Positions 36,623 to 45,154 of a DNA stretch of 64,000 bases are shown piece by piece. Position numbers and translations under genes: made by a program. Source of the DNA: Lachnospiraceae bacterium (lineage in GTDB: Bacteria; Bacillota; Clostridia; Lachnospirales; Lachnospiraceae); NCBI GenBank assembly GCA_022510615.1, contig JAFLTC010000001.1, positions 59,877 through 123,876 on the forward strand, written 5' to 3'. Position 1 is the first letter of the stretch, and each line of letters opens with the position of its first letter. The notes below the pieces were generated by a model. The model was not told where the DNA came from and did no database searches. It was given only the letters and a program-made list of their open reading frames with translations.

Positions 36623-37996
36623 CGACTCCACAATGTTCTGAATCCAGATACCTTTTTTTAAAAGGAAAAAACCTACCAAAGCTTTGATAATATCCAACAG
36701 ATAATATAAGGTATAGATTACCAAAACTCCCAGACCGGTGAAGTGAACAAGACAATAAATAAAGGGGATTGCCACGCACCATGAAAATCCGCTGTCAAAT
36801 AAAAAGGTAATAACTGTTCTTCCTCCTGAGCGGATTGTAAAATAAGCCGCGTGTAAAAATGCCTGTAGGGGCATAAGATACGCCGTAATCCGAATCATGG
36901 AGCCCGCCATCTCCCGCACTTCACCGGTGGTTTTATACAACCCCGGAAAAATACCGGATAGTACAATCATCAAAAGACTCGTAAAAAGGGTGCAAAATAC
37001 GGAAAAGGCAATGACCTTTCCCGCCGTAGCCTTTGCCCCCTCAAAATCACTGGCCCCTAATTGCTGCCCGACTAAAATTGCCACGGCACTGCCCATGGCA
37101 ATAAATACGACATTAAAAAGATTGGCAATGGTGGAGGAGATATTTGTGCTGGCCACCACCTCGAGACCTTTTACCGACAGACACTGGTTAATCAGTGCCA
37201 CGCCTCCTGCCCAGAGTACTTCATTCGCAAGCAGAGGAGAGCCCTTTTTCACAATATCTGCCGCCAGATTAAGCGGTACCCGCAAACTCCGGTATGCCCC
37301 CTGAATAAAACCGTTTTTTCCCCGGTTTTTATGAGTCCATGCCACCACAATGATACATTCCGTAATTCTGGCGATTACTGTCGCCGCTGCCGCCCCCATA
37401 ACACCCAACTTCGGTGCACCGAATTTTCCGAAAATTAATATGTAATTAAATACAAGATTGACAAAAACCGCTGTGACACCCGCCATCATAGGCACCATCG
37501 TTTCTCCGGTTTCTCTCAGTGTACTGGCATAGATTTGTACCAGTACAAAGGGAATAATCTCAAGAAGAATTACCATCAGGTATTCCTTCCCATACAAAAA
37601 GGTCTGATGATGATTTTCCGTTTCTCCTGAGAGCAGATAAAATTCAATCAGATTTTGCCCAAAACAAAGCAGGACAAAAAGGGTCACGGCAATTATTACA
37701 AGCCCCATAATCAGCTTAAAACGGAAAGTATCCCGTACCCCTTTGTCATCTCCCTTTCCGTAAAACTGCGCTCCGAATATACCAGCGCCGGAAAGTCCCC
37801 CAAATACAAGAAGGTTAAACACAAAAATAATCTGATTTACAATGGCCACTCCCGACATCGGCTCCGTCCCCAGCTGCCCCACCATAATATTATCTAAAAA
37901 GCCAACAAAATTCGTAATGGCATTTTGTACCATAATCGGAACCGCCAGTAGGAGCAATTTTTTGTAAAATTCTTTCGTCCCAATCAGTTTTTTCAT
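36611..37996 (-). CDS. MATE-family efflux transporter
   Basis: 461 residues, twelve membrane helices, two MatE halves (about 15-170 and 245-410). LAVPIMVQNAITNFVGFLDNIMVGQLG at the start contains typical first-helix residues of NorM-like Na+-driven drug/cation exporters. Probably ion-driven export of toxic compounds; substrate unknown. Lies downstream of the spoIIID terminator on the same strand, with no clear promoter found. Confidence 0.92.
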   Translation of the reverse strand: MKKLIGTKEFYKKLLLLAVPIMVQNAITNFVGFLDNIMVGQLGTEPMSGVAIVNQIIFVFNLLVFGGLSGAGIFGAQFYGKGDDKGVRDTFRFKLIMGLVIIAVTLFVLLCFGQNLIEFYLLSGETENHHQTFLYGKEYLMVILLEIIPFVLVQIYASTLRETGETMVPMMAGVTAVFVNLVFNYILIFGKFGAPKLGVMGAAAATVIARITECIIVVAWTHKNRGKNGFIQGAYRSLRVPLNLAADIVKKGSPLLANEVLWAGGVALINQCLSVKGLEVVASTNISSTIANLFNVVFIAMGSAVAILVGQQLGASDFEGAKATAGKVIAFSVFCTLFTSLLMIVLSGIFPGLYKTTGEVREMAGSMIRITAYLMPLQAFLHAAYFTIRSGGRTVITFLFDSGFSWCVAIPFIYCLVHFTGLGVLVIYTLYYLLDIIKALVGFFLLKKGIWIQNIVESSPF

Positions 37997-38039
37997 CCTC
38001 TATTCCCCCTCAAATTTTCGCACATGTGAACTTTTCTAT

Positions 38040-38083
38040 AAAAAACAGCCACCCGGCAGATTATCCCCTGCCAAATGACTGCC
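38040..38083 (-). terminator. spoIIID terminator
   Basis: On the minus strand GCAGTCATTTGGCAG pairs fully (with G-U pairs) to CTGCCGGGTGGCTGT around GGGATAAT, then six T. Confidence 0.8.
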
Positions 38084-38087
38084 TTTA

Positions 38088-38390
38088 TTATCTTGGTTTT
38101 TCCTGTTGTCCCTGATACAAATACTTCTCTCGAAGATATTTGTCTTTTGTCGCCATACCTCCTCTGATATGGCGTTCGGATTTATTGATATCCAATATTT
38201 TTCTGGCCTTGGCCGCCAGTGACGGATTAATCTTGAGAAGACGCTCAGTTACATCTTTATGCACCGTACTTTTACTCACTCCGAATTGTCTGGCAGTCTG
38301 CCGTACGGTTGCATTGTGCTCAATAATATAACTGGCTACCGCAACTGCTCTTTCTTCAATTTGCGTCCGATTCAGATTATACTCTCTCAA
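38088..38390 (-). CDS. spoIIID: Sporulation transcription factor SpoIIID
   Basis: 100 residues; starts TTG at 38390 after AGGGGG. Central helix-turn-helix (about 20-60: ATVRQTARQFGVSKSTVHKD) and the invariant tail DINKSERHIRGGMATKDKY. SpoIIID acts in the mother cell, turning sigma-E genes on or off. A sigma-E-like promoter is upstream, matching B. subtilis control. Shows the organism belongs to a sporulating lineage. Monocistronic, with its own terminator. Confidence 0.96.
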   Translation of the reverse strand: MREYNLNRTQIEERAVAVASYIIEHNATVRQTARQFGVSKSTVHKDVTERLLKINPSLAAKARKILDINKSERHIRGGMATKDKYLREKYLYQGQQEKPR

Positions 38391-38417
38391 ATGCTCCCCC
38401 TGAGTCAGTGTTTGTAT

Positions 38418-38446
38418 AATCTATGCACCGGAAAGAAAAAATATTC
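38418..38446 (-). promoter_or_regulatory. Sigma-E-like promoter of spoIIID
   Basis: Minus strand GAATATTT (-35, 38439-38446), 13 bp, CATAGATT (-10, 38418-38425). The B. subtilis sigma-E consensus is KMATATTT-N13-15-CATACAHT; only a few positions differ. No good sigma-A box is nearer the start. Confidence 0.65.
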
Positions 38447-38451
38447 TATGC

Positions 38452-40065
38452 TTATCGGATTGGGAATTTTTTTGCCGCCTGAGCAATATTAAGGGCATGA
38501 TCTGCTACACGCTCTAAATCCACCAGTATTTCACTGAAATATAATCCCTGAGTCGCCTCGCACTTCATCTTTCCCAGACGCTTAATATTGGAATTACGCA
38601 TCCTTTCCACCATATCATCAATATCCGCTTCCAACTTATATATTACCTGGTAAAGTTCTCTCTGGGGCTCACCAAAATGCTCACAGGCAAGGTCAAAAAT
38701 TTTATAAACCGCCATGGTAAGTTCTTTTAAATCTTTTACTGCCTTATTGGAGAACTTCTGCTTGTTTTCCTTCATCTGAAGGGCATATCCCAGCACGTTT
38801 TCCGCATGGTCACCGATTCGCTCCAAATCCGTAACAATATGATACAGATTACCGACATGCTCTGCCTCTCTTTCGGATATACCCAACTCACCGGTGCGAA
38901 TCAGTGCCGCTGTAATTTCTTTATTCAGAAAATCAATCGCCCGCTCATTTTCTTTAAAGGCATCATGGCTGATTACTTTTTCTCCAAAATATACTTTGGT
39001 GGAAGCCTCCAGATTTTCCCGCACCATTCCGTGCATCCGGCCCACCTCGGAATCAATCTGCCCAATCAGCACTGTACCGGACTGATAACCGGACTCATCA
39101 ATAAAGTGCAGGGAACGTTCTTCCTCTTCATCCTTGCCACGGATTATCCATTCTGCTATACGAACAAGATATTTCGCACAGGGAAGAAGTGCCAGCACGG
39201 TAACACAGTTAAAAATAGTATTGGCATTGGCAATCTGCCGGCTCGGATTTGTGGAAGTTGCCGCCATCCAGTCCAAAATCGGACAAAACTGGGATACAAT
39301 TAAAAACAACAACATACCGATACTTTCAAACAAAATGACAATCAACGCCACCCGTTTTGCGTCCTTGCGGGCGCCGATAGACGCTAAAGCCGGAGCCACG
39401 CCGGCACCGATATTCATACCAAGCATAACAAAAAATGCCTGATGAAAGCCCACTACTCCGCTCAGGGCCATAACCTGAAGCACACCTACCGAGGCAGATG
39501 CACTCTGGATAATAACAGTAAAAATAATACCAATGAAAACACCAAGAATTGGATTGGACAGCCTTGACAGAACTTCTTTAAACCATACCGCATCCCTGAG
39601 TGGCGTCATGGCTTCACTCATCATACCCAGTCCAATAAAAAGCACACCGAGGCTGGCAACAATCTGCCCCACATTTTTTACCTTCGGCTTCTTTCCAAAC
39701 ATAATAATGGCAACACCGATAAAAGCAATAACCGGAGCCACCTCCGAAATATTAAACGCAATCAGCTGTCCGGTAATGGTCGTACCGACTTTTGCTCCCA
39801 TCAGAATTCCTACGGAGCGCTCTAACTCCATCATTCCGGCATTGACAAAGCCTACCACCATAACACACATGGCGTTTGAACTCTGAATCAGCGCTGTCAG
39901 TCCCGCACCGACAAACATTGCCACAAAACGGTTCTGTGTCAGTTTTTCAAGAATTTTTTTCAAATAGGAACCTGCCACCAGCTTCAGCCCGTCGCTCATC
40001 AGGTTCATACCAAAAATAAATAATGCCAGTCCACCCATGAGACTGATTACATTCCATATTGTCAT
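38452..40065 (-). CDS. Na/Pi-cotransporter-type protein with PhoU domain
   Basis: 537 residues. N-terminal Na/Pi cotransport domain with two inverted repeats (about 1-310), each carrying the QSS/QSAS phosphate-site motif: GLTALIQSSNAMCVM and VIIQSASASVGVLQ. C-terminal cytoplasmic PhoU-like helical domain (about 340-537, DLERIGDHAENVLGYA and DLERVADHALNIAQAA). Probably phosphate import or export coupled to sodium, regulated by the PhoU domain. Single gene with a promoter at 40127-40155. Confidence 0.92.
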   Translation of the reverse strand: MTIWNVISLMGGLALFIFGMNLMSDGLKLVAGSYLKKILEKLTQNRFVAMFVGAGLTALIQSSNAMCVMVVGFVNAGMMELERSVGILMGAKVGTTITGQLIAFNISEVAPVIAFIGVAIIMFGKKPKVKNVGQIVASLGVLFIGLGMMSEAMTPLRDAVWFKEVLSRLSNPILGVFIGIIFTVIIQSASASVGVLQVMALSGVVGFHQAFFVMLGMNIGAGVAPALASIGARKDAKRVALIVILFESIGMLLFLIVSQFCPILDWMAATSTNPSRQIANANTIFNCVTVLALLPCAKYLVRIAEWIIRGKDEEEERSLHFIDESGYQSGTVLIGQIDSEVGRMHGMVRENLEASTKVYFGEKVISHDAFKENERAIDFLNKEITAALIRTGELGISEREAEHVGNLYHIVTDLERIGDHAENVLGYALQMKENKQKFSNKAVKDLKELTMAVYKIFDLACEHFGEPQRELYQVIYKLEADIDDMVERMRNSNIKRLGKMKCEATQGLYFSEILVDLERVADHALNIAQAAKKFPIR

Positions 40066-40126
40066 GCCTATTCCTCACTTATGTAAAGTCCGTATAAAAT
40101 GCCAAGAAAAAATTTCCCTATATTAG

Positions 40127-40155
40127 AATATAACATTATTATTCCATTAACACAA
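40127..40155 (-). promoter_or_regulatory. Promoter of the Na/Pi symporter
   Basis: Minus strand TTGTGT (40150-40155), 17 bp, TATATT (40127-40132). Confidence 0.6.
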
Positions 40156-40169
40156 TCACTTTATGCTTT

Positions 40170-40295
40170 TTTTATAAGTTACAAGCCATGCAGCGAAAAA
40201 AAGAGAACCAAATTGGGAGCTTGCTCACACATTTGCTTCTCTTTTTTTCACTATACGGCGCCAGCCGCAAAACGAGGAAGCCGCAGGCTTCCGAG
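40170..40295. repeat. Palindrome-rich intergenic stretch
   Basis: This gene-free region contains ACAAGCCATGC, whose complement GCATGGCTTGT recurs in the tandem repeat beside it; AAAAAAAGAGAA...TTCTCTTTTTTT flanking a small loop; and GAAGCCGCAGGCTTC. The AAGCCATGC core recalls the elements at 3838-3903 and 27179-27308. A terminator-like hairpin with T-runs on both strands is possible, which would end the ABC-ATPase transcript. Confidence 0.55.
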
Positions 40296-40405
40296 TTTTG
40301 GCATGGCTTGTAGAGACATGCATGCTTTTGGCATGGCTTGTAGAGACATGCATGCTTTTGGCATGGCTTGTAAGGCATGGCTGCTTTTGGCATGCCTCTA
40401 CATCC
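40296..40405. repeat. 30-bp tandem repeat
   Basis: TTTTGGCATGGCTTGTAGAG plus ACATGCATGC, 30 bp, occurs twice exactly (40296, 40326), then a 29-bp variant (40356) and a partial fourth unit (40385) that reaches into the last codons and stop of the ATPase gene. The units are self-complementary in part (GCATGGC, GCATGC). Confidence 0.85.
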
Positions 40406-42101
40406 TTATCTCTCTCCATCGGTTTACGCAGGCAAACAGTTCCTGTCTCCTTATCATCGTCAGATTTCCTGGCAGATAACCGCCCCCGCAAATTTTCTCA
40501 AATCCATGTTCTGAAAGATTTTTCATCACAAAATCAATAATGTCCTGTAAGCTCCGTTTTCCGTCTGCCATCTGCATCCGAATATATTTCATCAGCTGTC
40601 CCAGCGCGCACAGCTGCTCCGTGTCTACCAACTGCTCCAAATACCGTAAATCTATTGTGTCCCGGTTAATGCTGATGCCATCCATTCCCATAGTTTTTAT
40701 CTTGATACGCCCGTCGGCACCGAACTTCCTATCCGGCAGCATTACTCTTCCAAAATCCGGAGGAGTAACCGGCTCCGCCTCTTCTGCCGGCAGAGGAAAG
40801 ACCTTCGCTTCTTCCTTGGCAAGGGCGGTAATTTCCACCGGCTTATAGTGGTTCATCTGTATGATACAATCCGCCTTGTGAAAATAGCTGCCGGAGCTTC
40901 CTGCCACTAAAATCGTAGAAATACCGTATGTTTCATATAACTCCCTGACTCTCTCCACAAAAGGAGTAATCGGCTCCACCTCCCGGTGTACTACCCGCTG
41001 CATCAACTCGTCCCGAATCATAAAGTTGGTGGCACTGGTATCCTCATCAATAAAAAACAGACGACTCCCCGCCTCCATAGCCTCCACCACATTTGCTGCC
41101 TGAGACGTACTTCCGCTGGCATCCTCCGTATGGAAATGCACGGTATCCTTCCCATTTGGCAGATTATTGATAAACATGGAAATATCTACATTTTTTACGC
41201 TTCTGCCATCCTCCGCACGAATTTTCATGCCGGATTCCCGGGATATGACATACTCCCTTCCATCTCCGGTCCTATGGTTATATACTCCCAGTTCCAATGC
41301 CTTTAACAGGGTAGATTTGCCGTGATATCCACCACCCACAATGAGGGTGATTCCCTCTTTTATTCCCATGCCATAAATAGTCCCATAATGAGGAAGTTCC
41401 AGTTGGACTTCCATCTCCTTCGGCGACTGAAAGGGAACCGCACCTTTCATCGGTTTTTTGCTGACTCCGGATTCTCTTGGCAAAACAGAGTCATTTGCCA
41501 CAAAGGCTACCAGTCCCTGCTCCTTTAACTGACGCCGGATGGCCGTCTGATCCTCCGCAAGCTCCACCGCCTGACGCACCTTCTTCTCCTCTAATACCGC
41601 ATAAAACAATGTACGTTTGACGCATTCCGGCAAATAGGTAAAAAGAATTTTTTCCAGTTCCCGGCTGTTGACCGTCCGCCCGTTTGCCGGAAATCCAATC
41701 TCCATCCGAAGGGTTACGGTGCCTTTTTCGCTGTCAATCTGGCATCCGGTTCGTTCCAACACTTCCTGCCCCGGATTACTGACAGACATCAATCCCGACT
41801 TACCGGACCCCTTTGCCTGAAAAGAAAACTCCCGTAGCTTTCTCCCGAAACCACACAGCAAATAGTCCTCCAATGCAATCTTTTTCTCCCGGGTATCAAA
41901 CAACTCCGCCGGAAAAGCAGCCCGTTTCCCCTCCACCTTTATACTGACCTTCGACGGTGCGGCAAAGGGATCCCCCTGCACATGGTCAATACTTAACGTA
42001 TAACATTCAAATCGGTATGCTCCCTTTAACTGCTTATATGCCGGATACCCCTTGTGGTCTATTCGGCGTAAATCATTTTTTAATTCCTCACTGCTTTTCA
42101 T
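40398..42101 (-). CDS. Predicted ABC-class P-loop ATPase (PF09818 type)
   Basis: 567 residues, cytoplasmic. An N-terminal region (about 1-220) is followed by an ATP-binding domain: Walker A GGGYHGKSTLLKAL (about 256-269), a signature-like NLPNGKDTVHF, and Walker B region FFIDEDTSATNFMIRD. This is the bacterial ABC_ATPase family with no transporter domain; its role is not established, and some relatives are thought to act on nucleic acids. The stop codon lies in a remnant of the adjacent 30-bp repeat. Operon link to the next upstream gene is 15 bp. Confidence 0.88.
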   Translation of the reverse strand: MKSSEELKNDLRRIDHKGYPAYKQLKGAYRFECYTLSIDHVQGDPFAAPSKVSIKVEGKRAAFPAELFDTREKKIALEDYLLCGFGRKLREFSFQAKGSGKSGLMSVSNPGQEVLERTGCQIDSEKGTVTLRMEIGFPANGRTVNSRELEKILFTYLPECVKRTLFYAVLEEKKVRQAVELAEDQTAIRRQLKEQGLVAFVANDSVLPRESGVSKKPMKGAVPFQSPKEMEVQLELPHYGTIYGMGIKEGITLIVGGGYHGKSTLLKALELGVYNHRTGDGREYVISRESGMKIRAEDGRSVKNVDISMFINNLPNGKDTVHFHTEDASGSTSQAANVVEAMEAGSRLFFIDEDTSATNFMIRDELMQRVVHREVEPITPFVERVRELYETYGISTILVAGSSGSYFHKADCIIQMNHYKPVEITALAKEEAKVFPLPAEEAEPVTPPDFGRVMLPDRKFGADGRIKIKTMGMDGISINRDTIDLRYLEQLVDTEQLCALGQLMKYIRMQMADGKRSLQDIIDFVMKNLSEHGFEKICGGGYLPGNLTMIRRQELFACVNRWREIRM

Positions 42102-42116
42102 ATCTGTCTTTGCTCC

Positions 42117-42956
42117 TTAAAATTTTACGGAAAACTTTTTCCATGATTTCTCCAGCTCTTCTTCCAGTTCTTCCTCTGTCATCCTTTTTAACTTCTGGTT
42201 ATTTATGAGCTGCCATCCAAAAACGGCCTCTCCTCTTTTCATGCCCTGCCAGTTTTTTGTCTGCAATGCTTCATACTGCTGTTTTGAAATCTCCTTTTCG
42301 TTATCATCCCGATAGCGATCTCCTTTCTGTTCATCTGCCTTGACTATATAACGGTATCCTTCATTCTCTTTTAGTCGGAATTTATTCTTGTCCATATATA
42401 TTCCACTTAATGACATCACAAATTCCAATCCGGCATTTAGCTCGTTTTCAAATACATAGTAGACGTTTTCTGATTTTTCATCCCGGTAAACCTCTGTGGG
42501 GTTTTCACCCCCTTCAGGCCCCCCGTCCAACATGCCGCAGAAAACCGGCTTTTCTTCCTTTTCCGATACTTCATACAAGGAATCGGTAGTAAGTCCCATG
42601 CTCCCATTGGTATTGGAAACAATTATTTCCAACCAACCGTCCCGGTCTAAATCCGTCACGGCATAATATAATCCTTTTCCGTAATTTCCGTATTTCAAAA
42701 CAACTTTCCGGTTATACACTTCATCATCCCCGGCATGGTAAAGGTCCGTCCATACTTCACTGCTTTTTGCCAGAATTTGAAGTTGCTTCTCCGTTGTTTC
42801 GCTTCCACTTACGGTAGAACCGGAAACAGAGATGCCGGTTACTGTCCCGTCAGACCCACCGGAATTTTCCGAAACCTTTGTACCACAGGCAAATAAACTG
42901 ATGGCAGCCAGAAAAAAAGTTGTTATGATTAACATATTTTTGGTTATTCTATTCAT
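42117..42956 (-). CDS. Predicted lipoprotein of unknown function
   Basis: 279 residues from the ATG at 42956 (AAAGGAGAAGAAAGT upstream). Lipoprotein signal (about 1-24, AISLFACG lipobox). Gly/Ser/Thr-rich linker, then a soluble domain with VTDLDRDGWLEIIVSN, resembling an EF-hand-like or FG-GAP-like calcium loop (DRDGW). No family assigned with confidence. Has its own consensus promoter and leads into the ATPase gene by 15 bp. Confidence 0.72.
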   Translation of the reverse strand: MNRITKNMLIITTFFLAAISLFACGTKVSENSGGSDGTVTGISVSGSTVSGSETTEKQLQILAKSSEVWTDLYHAGDDEVYNRKVVLKYGNYGKGLYYAVTDLDRDGWLEIIVSNTNGSMGLTTDSLYEVSEKEEKPVFCGMLDGGPEGGENPTEVYRDEKSENVYYVFENELNAGLEFVMSLSGIYMDKNKFRLKENEGYRYIVKADEQKGDRYRDDNEKEISKQQYEALQTKNWQGMKRGEAVFGWQLINNQKLKRMTEEELEEELEKSWKKFSVKF

Positions 42957-43023
42957 ACTTTCTTCTCCTTTACACAACTCCCCTACACACTTTCTCAAAC
43001 AAAATGTGCTCTCTACAACCCAC

Positions 43024-43052
43024 ATTATAATGCGCTTAGTTTAATCTGTCAA
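43024..43052 (-). promoter_or_regulatory. Promoter of the lipoprotein-ATPase unit
   Basis: Perfect sigma-A consensus, minus strand: TTGACA (43047-43052), 17 bp, TATAAT (43024-43029). Confidence 0.85.
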
Positions 43053-43129
43053 CCACTCGCTTTTTTATGAAAATACAACCTACTAATTCTCTTGCAATTC
43101 TATCCTTACAAATGTAATTGGCTTCTTCT

Positions 43130-44410
43130 CTAAAAAACCTTAATTCCACCATACTTGCGAATCTTTAATACACTGCATGAATCTTTTCCAAACACGTCAT
43201 CCATCTTTTTTTGATACTCTGTTACTGCTTCATTTTTCACAAACGCCTGTATAGTTCCGGCAAAACCGCCTCCATGCACACGGCTGACCCCATTTTCTCC
43301 TAAGAACATATCGCTGAGTGCCAGAGCAAGCGAAACATTCTGATGCTGCACATCATGATTCGAATAAACATTTTGCAAATATTTAAAAGAAGAATCCCCG
43401 GATGTTTTTACAAAATCAAAAAACTCATTTACCCTTCCCTGCTTCAAGGTTTCTACCTCTTTTTGCACCCGTACATTTTCACATACAAAATGGAGGGCAC
43501 GCAATACCGCCCGGTCACCTGTAGCAGCACGAACCTGTGCCATCTTATCAATCAGCTGTTCCCTGCTCACCTCAAGCAGCACCTTCTTTCCAAAGAATTC
43601 TGCCACGGCTTTCATTTCCTCCGGCACTGCTGCGTAATCTGCTGTCAAATCAGCATGAGAACCTTTCGTATCCGTGATGCATAAACTGTAGCCTGCCTTG
43701 TTAAAATCAAAATCAACTTTCTCTACCTTCGGTTCATCCGGTTTCGCAAAATCAATATGCACAAGATTTCCCACGGAGCAGGCCATCTGATCCATCAAGC
43801 CACAAGGTTTGCCAAAATATACGTTTTCTGCATACTGCCCGATTATGGCAATTTCTAGCGGCGAAATCCCCATATTATTATAAAGACCGGAGAGAATTGT
43901 TCCCATCAGCGTCTCGTAAGCAGCGGAGGAAGAAAGTCCCGCACCAATCAGCACATCACTTGTAATATACGCCTGAAAGCCGCCAAGCCGGTATCCACGT
44001 TGTTTTACTCCTGCTAATACACCTTTGAGCAACGCCAGGGTAGATTCCTTTTCTTCTTCTTTCATGGCTAGATTATCCAAAGAAAGAGTAATCATATCAT
44101 ATCCGCCGGAAACAACCTGAAGGGTGGTCTCATCCAATGGCTTTACGATGGCAATCGCATCCTTGTTAATGGATGCAGCTAATACCTCACCATGCTGATG
44201 ATCCGTATGATTGCCGCCAATCTCACTGCGTCCGGGGGCACTGTAAATTTCCACTTCACCTTCCCCAAAATAGTTCACAAACGCTTGAATCGCCTTTTTG
44301 TATCTTTCTTTTTGATACGCTATTTGTTCCTCGTCAGCATAGAGTTCCAATAAGCATTTATCATAATCTCCACTTTCTATCTGATTTATCAAAGTTACTG
44401 TATCTGTCAT
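43130..44410 (-). CDS. galK: Galactokinase
   Basis: 426 residues. Phosphorylates galactose to galactose-1-phosphate (Leloir pathway). GHMP kinase: substrate motif GRSEIGGNHTDHQHGEV (about 61-77), ATP loop VLIGAGLSSSAAYETLMG (about 153-170), and HGGGFAGTIQAFV motif 3. The long N-terminal extension (about 1-35) is seen in clostridial GalK. It follows the metallophosphoesterase gene by 12 bp; no other galactose gene is in view. Confidence 0.95.
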   Translation of the reverse strand: MTDTVTLINQIESGDYDKCLLELYADEEQIAYQKERYKKAIQAFVNYFGEGEVEIYSAPGRSEIGGNHTDHQHGEVLAASINKDAIAIVKPLDETTLQVVSGGYDMITLSLDNLAMKEEEKESTLALLKGVLAGVKQRGYRLGGFQAYITSDVLIGAGLSSSAAYETLMGTILSGLYNNMGISPLEIAIIGQYAENVYFGKPCGLMDQMACSVGNLVHIDFAKPDEPKVEKVDFDFNKAGYSLCITDTKGSHADLTADYAAVPEEMKAVAEFFGKKVLLEVSREQLIDKMAQVRAATGDRAVLRALHFVCENVRVQKEVETLKQGRVNEFFDFVKTSGDSSFKYLQNVYSNHDVQHQNVSLALALSDMFLGENGVSRVHGGGFAGTIQAFVKNEAVTEYQKKMDDVFGKDSCSVLKIRKYGGIKVF

Positions 44411-44422
44411 GACCTCTCCTCA

Positions 44423-45055
44423 TCATTGTTCACGACGCATTTTTTCACGCCGCTTTTTATCCACCTCAATCCACTCTTCCAGACTTAAAGGCGTGTAATC
44501 CGAAAACATACAAAAACAATTAATCATCTGGCAGGGTATCGGCAGAGTTTCCTCACTGCCGGGTGATCTGTGATATGTTTTCTCTGTTTCCTGAATAAAA
44601 CGGTCCACCAGTCTTTCATCCTGTGTGTCATGAACGTGCCCATAGAGCATATAGGTTTTGGGTATTCCCTCTTTGTCCCGGCGATACTGCCCATTGTAGC
44701 AAAATACCGGATAATGGCTTAAAACAATTTTTCTCTTATTGTCGCGAAGCTCTGCATAGGGTTTTATCCACTCAAAGCGAGAGGACTCAAAATGCCGGTC
44801 ATTCAAATAATTGTCATGGTTTCCGACGATCAGGCTCAGCCTCCCGTTTAATCCGGCAAGGATTTCACTGGTCTTCTTGCCCCTTTCCATCGATACATCT
44901 CCCAGAATAATGACCTCATCCTGCTGTCTGACCTTGGCATTCCATTTTTTAATGATACATTCGTGCATCGCTTCGCAGGTGGGAAACCCACGTTGATCCA
45001 TTTTGTCTAAAAGGCTTTCATGGTAAAAATGCAAATCTGATATATAGTAGCGCAT
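44423..45055 (-). CDS. Calcineurin-like metallophosphoesterase
   Basis: 210 residues. Metal-binding motifs in order: ISDLHFYH (D-x-H), ILGDVSMERG (GD), VGNHDNYL (GNHD), SHYP and YGHVHD (GHxH). This is the YfcE/ligase-associated-like small phosphodiesterase type. Substrate unknown. Starts an apparent two-gene unit with galK. Confidence 0.88.
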   Translation of the reverse strand: MRYYISDLHFYHESLLDKMDQRGFPTCEAMHECIIKKWNAKVRQQDEVIILGDVSMERGKKTSEILAGLNGRLSLIVGNHDNYLNDRHFESSRFEWIKPYAELRDNKRKIVLSHYPVFCYNGQYRRDKEGIPKTYMLYGHVHDTQDERLVDRFIQETEKTYHRSPGSEETLPIPCQMINCFCMFSDYTPLSLEEWIEVDKKRREKMRREQ

Positions 45056-45106
45056 TACTCTCCCTCAGTTATCGTTTTTTCTGCAACATATTTCATAAAT
45101 AAGATA

Positions 45107-45135
45107 AAGAAAAGAGGGGGCATCCCTCTTTTCTT
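45107..45135. terminator. ilvE terminator
   Basis: AAGAAAAGAGGG and CCCTCTTTTCTT form a perfect 12-bp stem with a five-base loop (45107-45135), about 20 bp after the ilvE stop on the minus strand. Confidence 0.75.
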
Positions 45136-45154
45136 ATCAACAATATATCTATTA

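Noticed and set aside
40172..40540. Several overlapping open frames with repeated HACLYKPCQ-like words
   Set aside because: They are translations of the 30-bp tandem repeat and palindromic stretch; no start site or family supports them.
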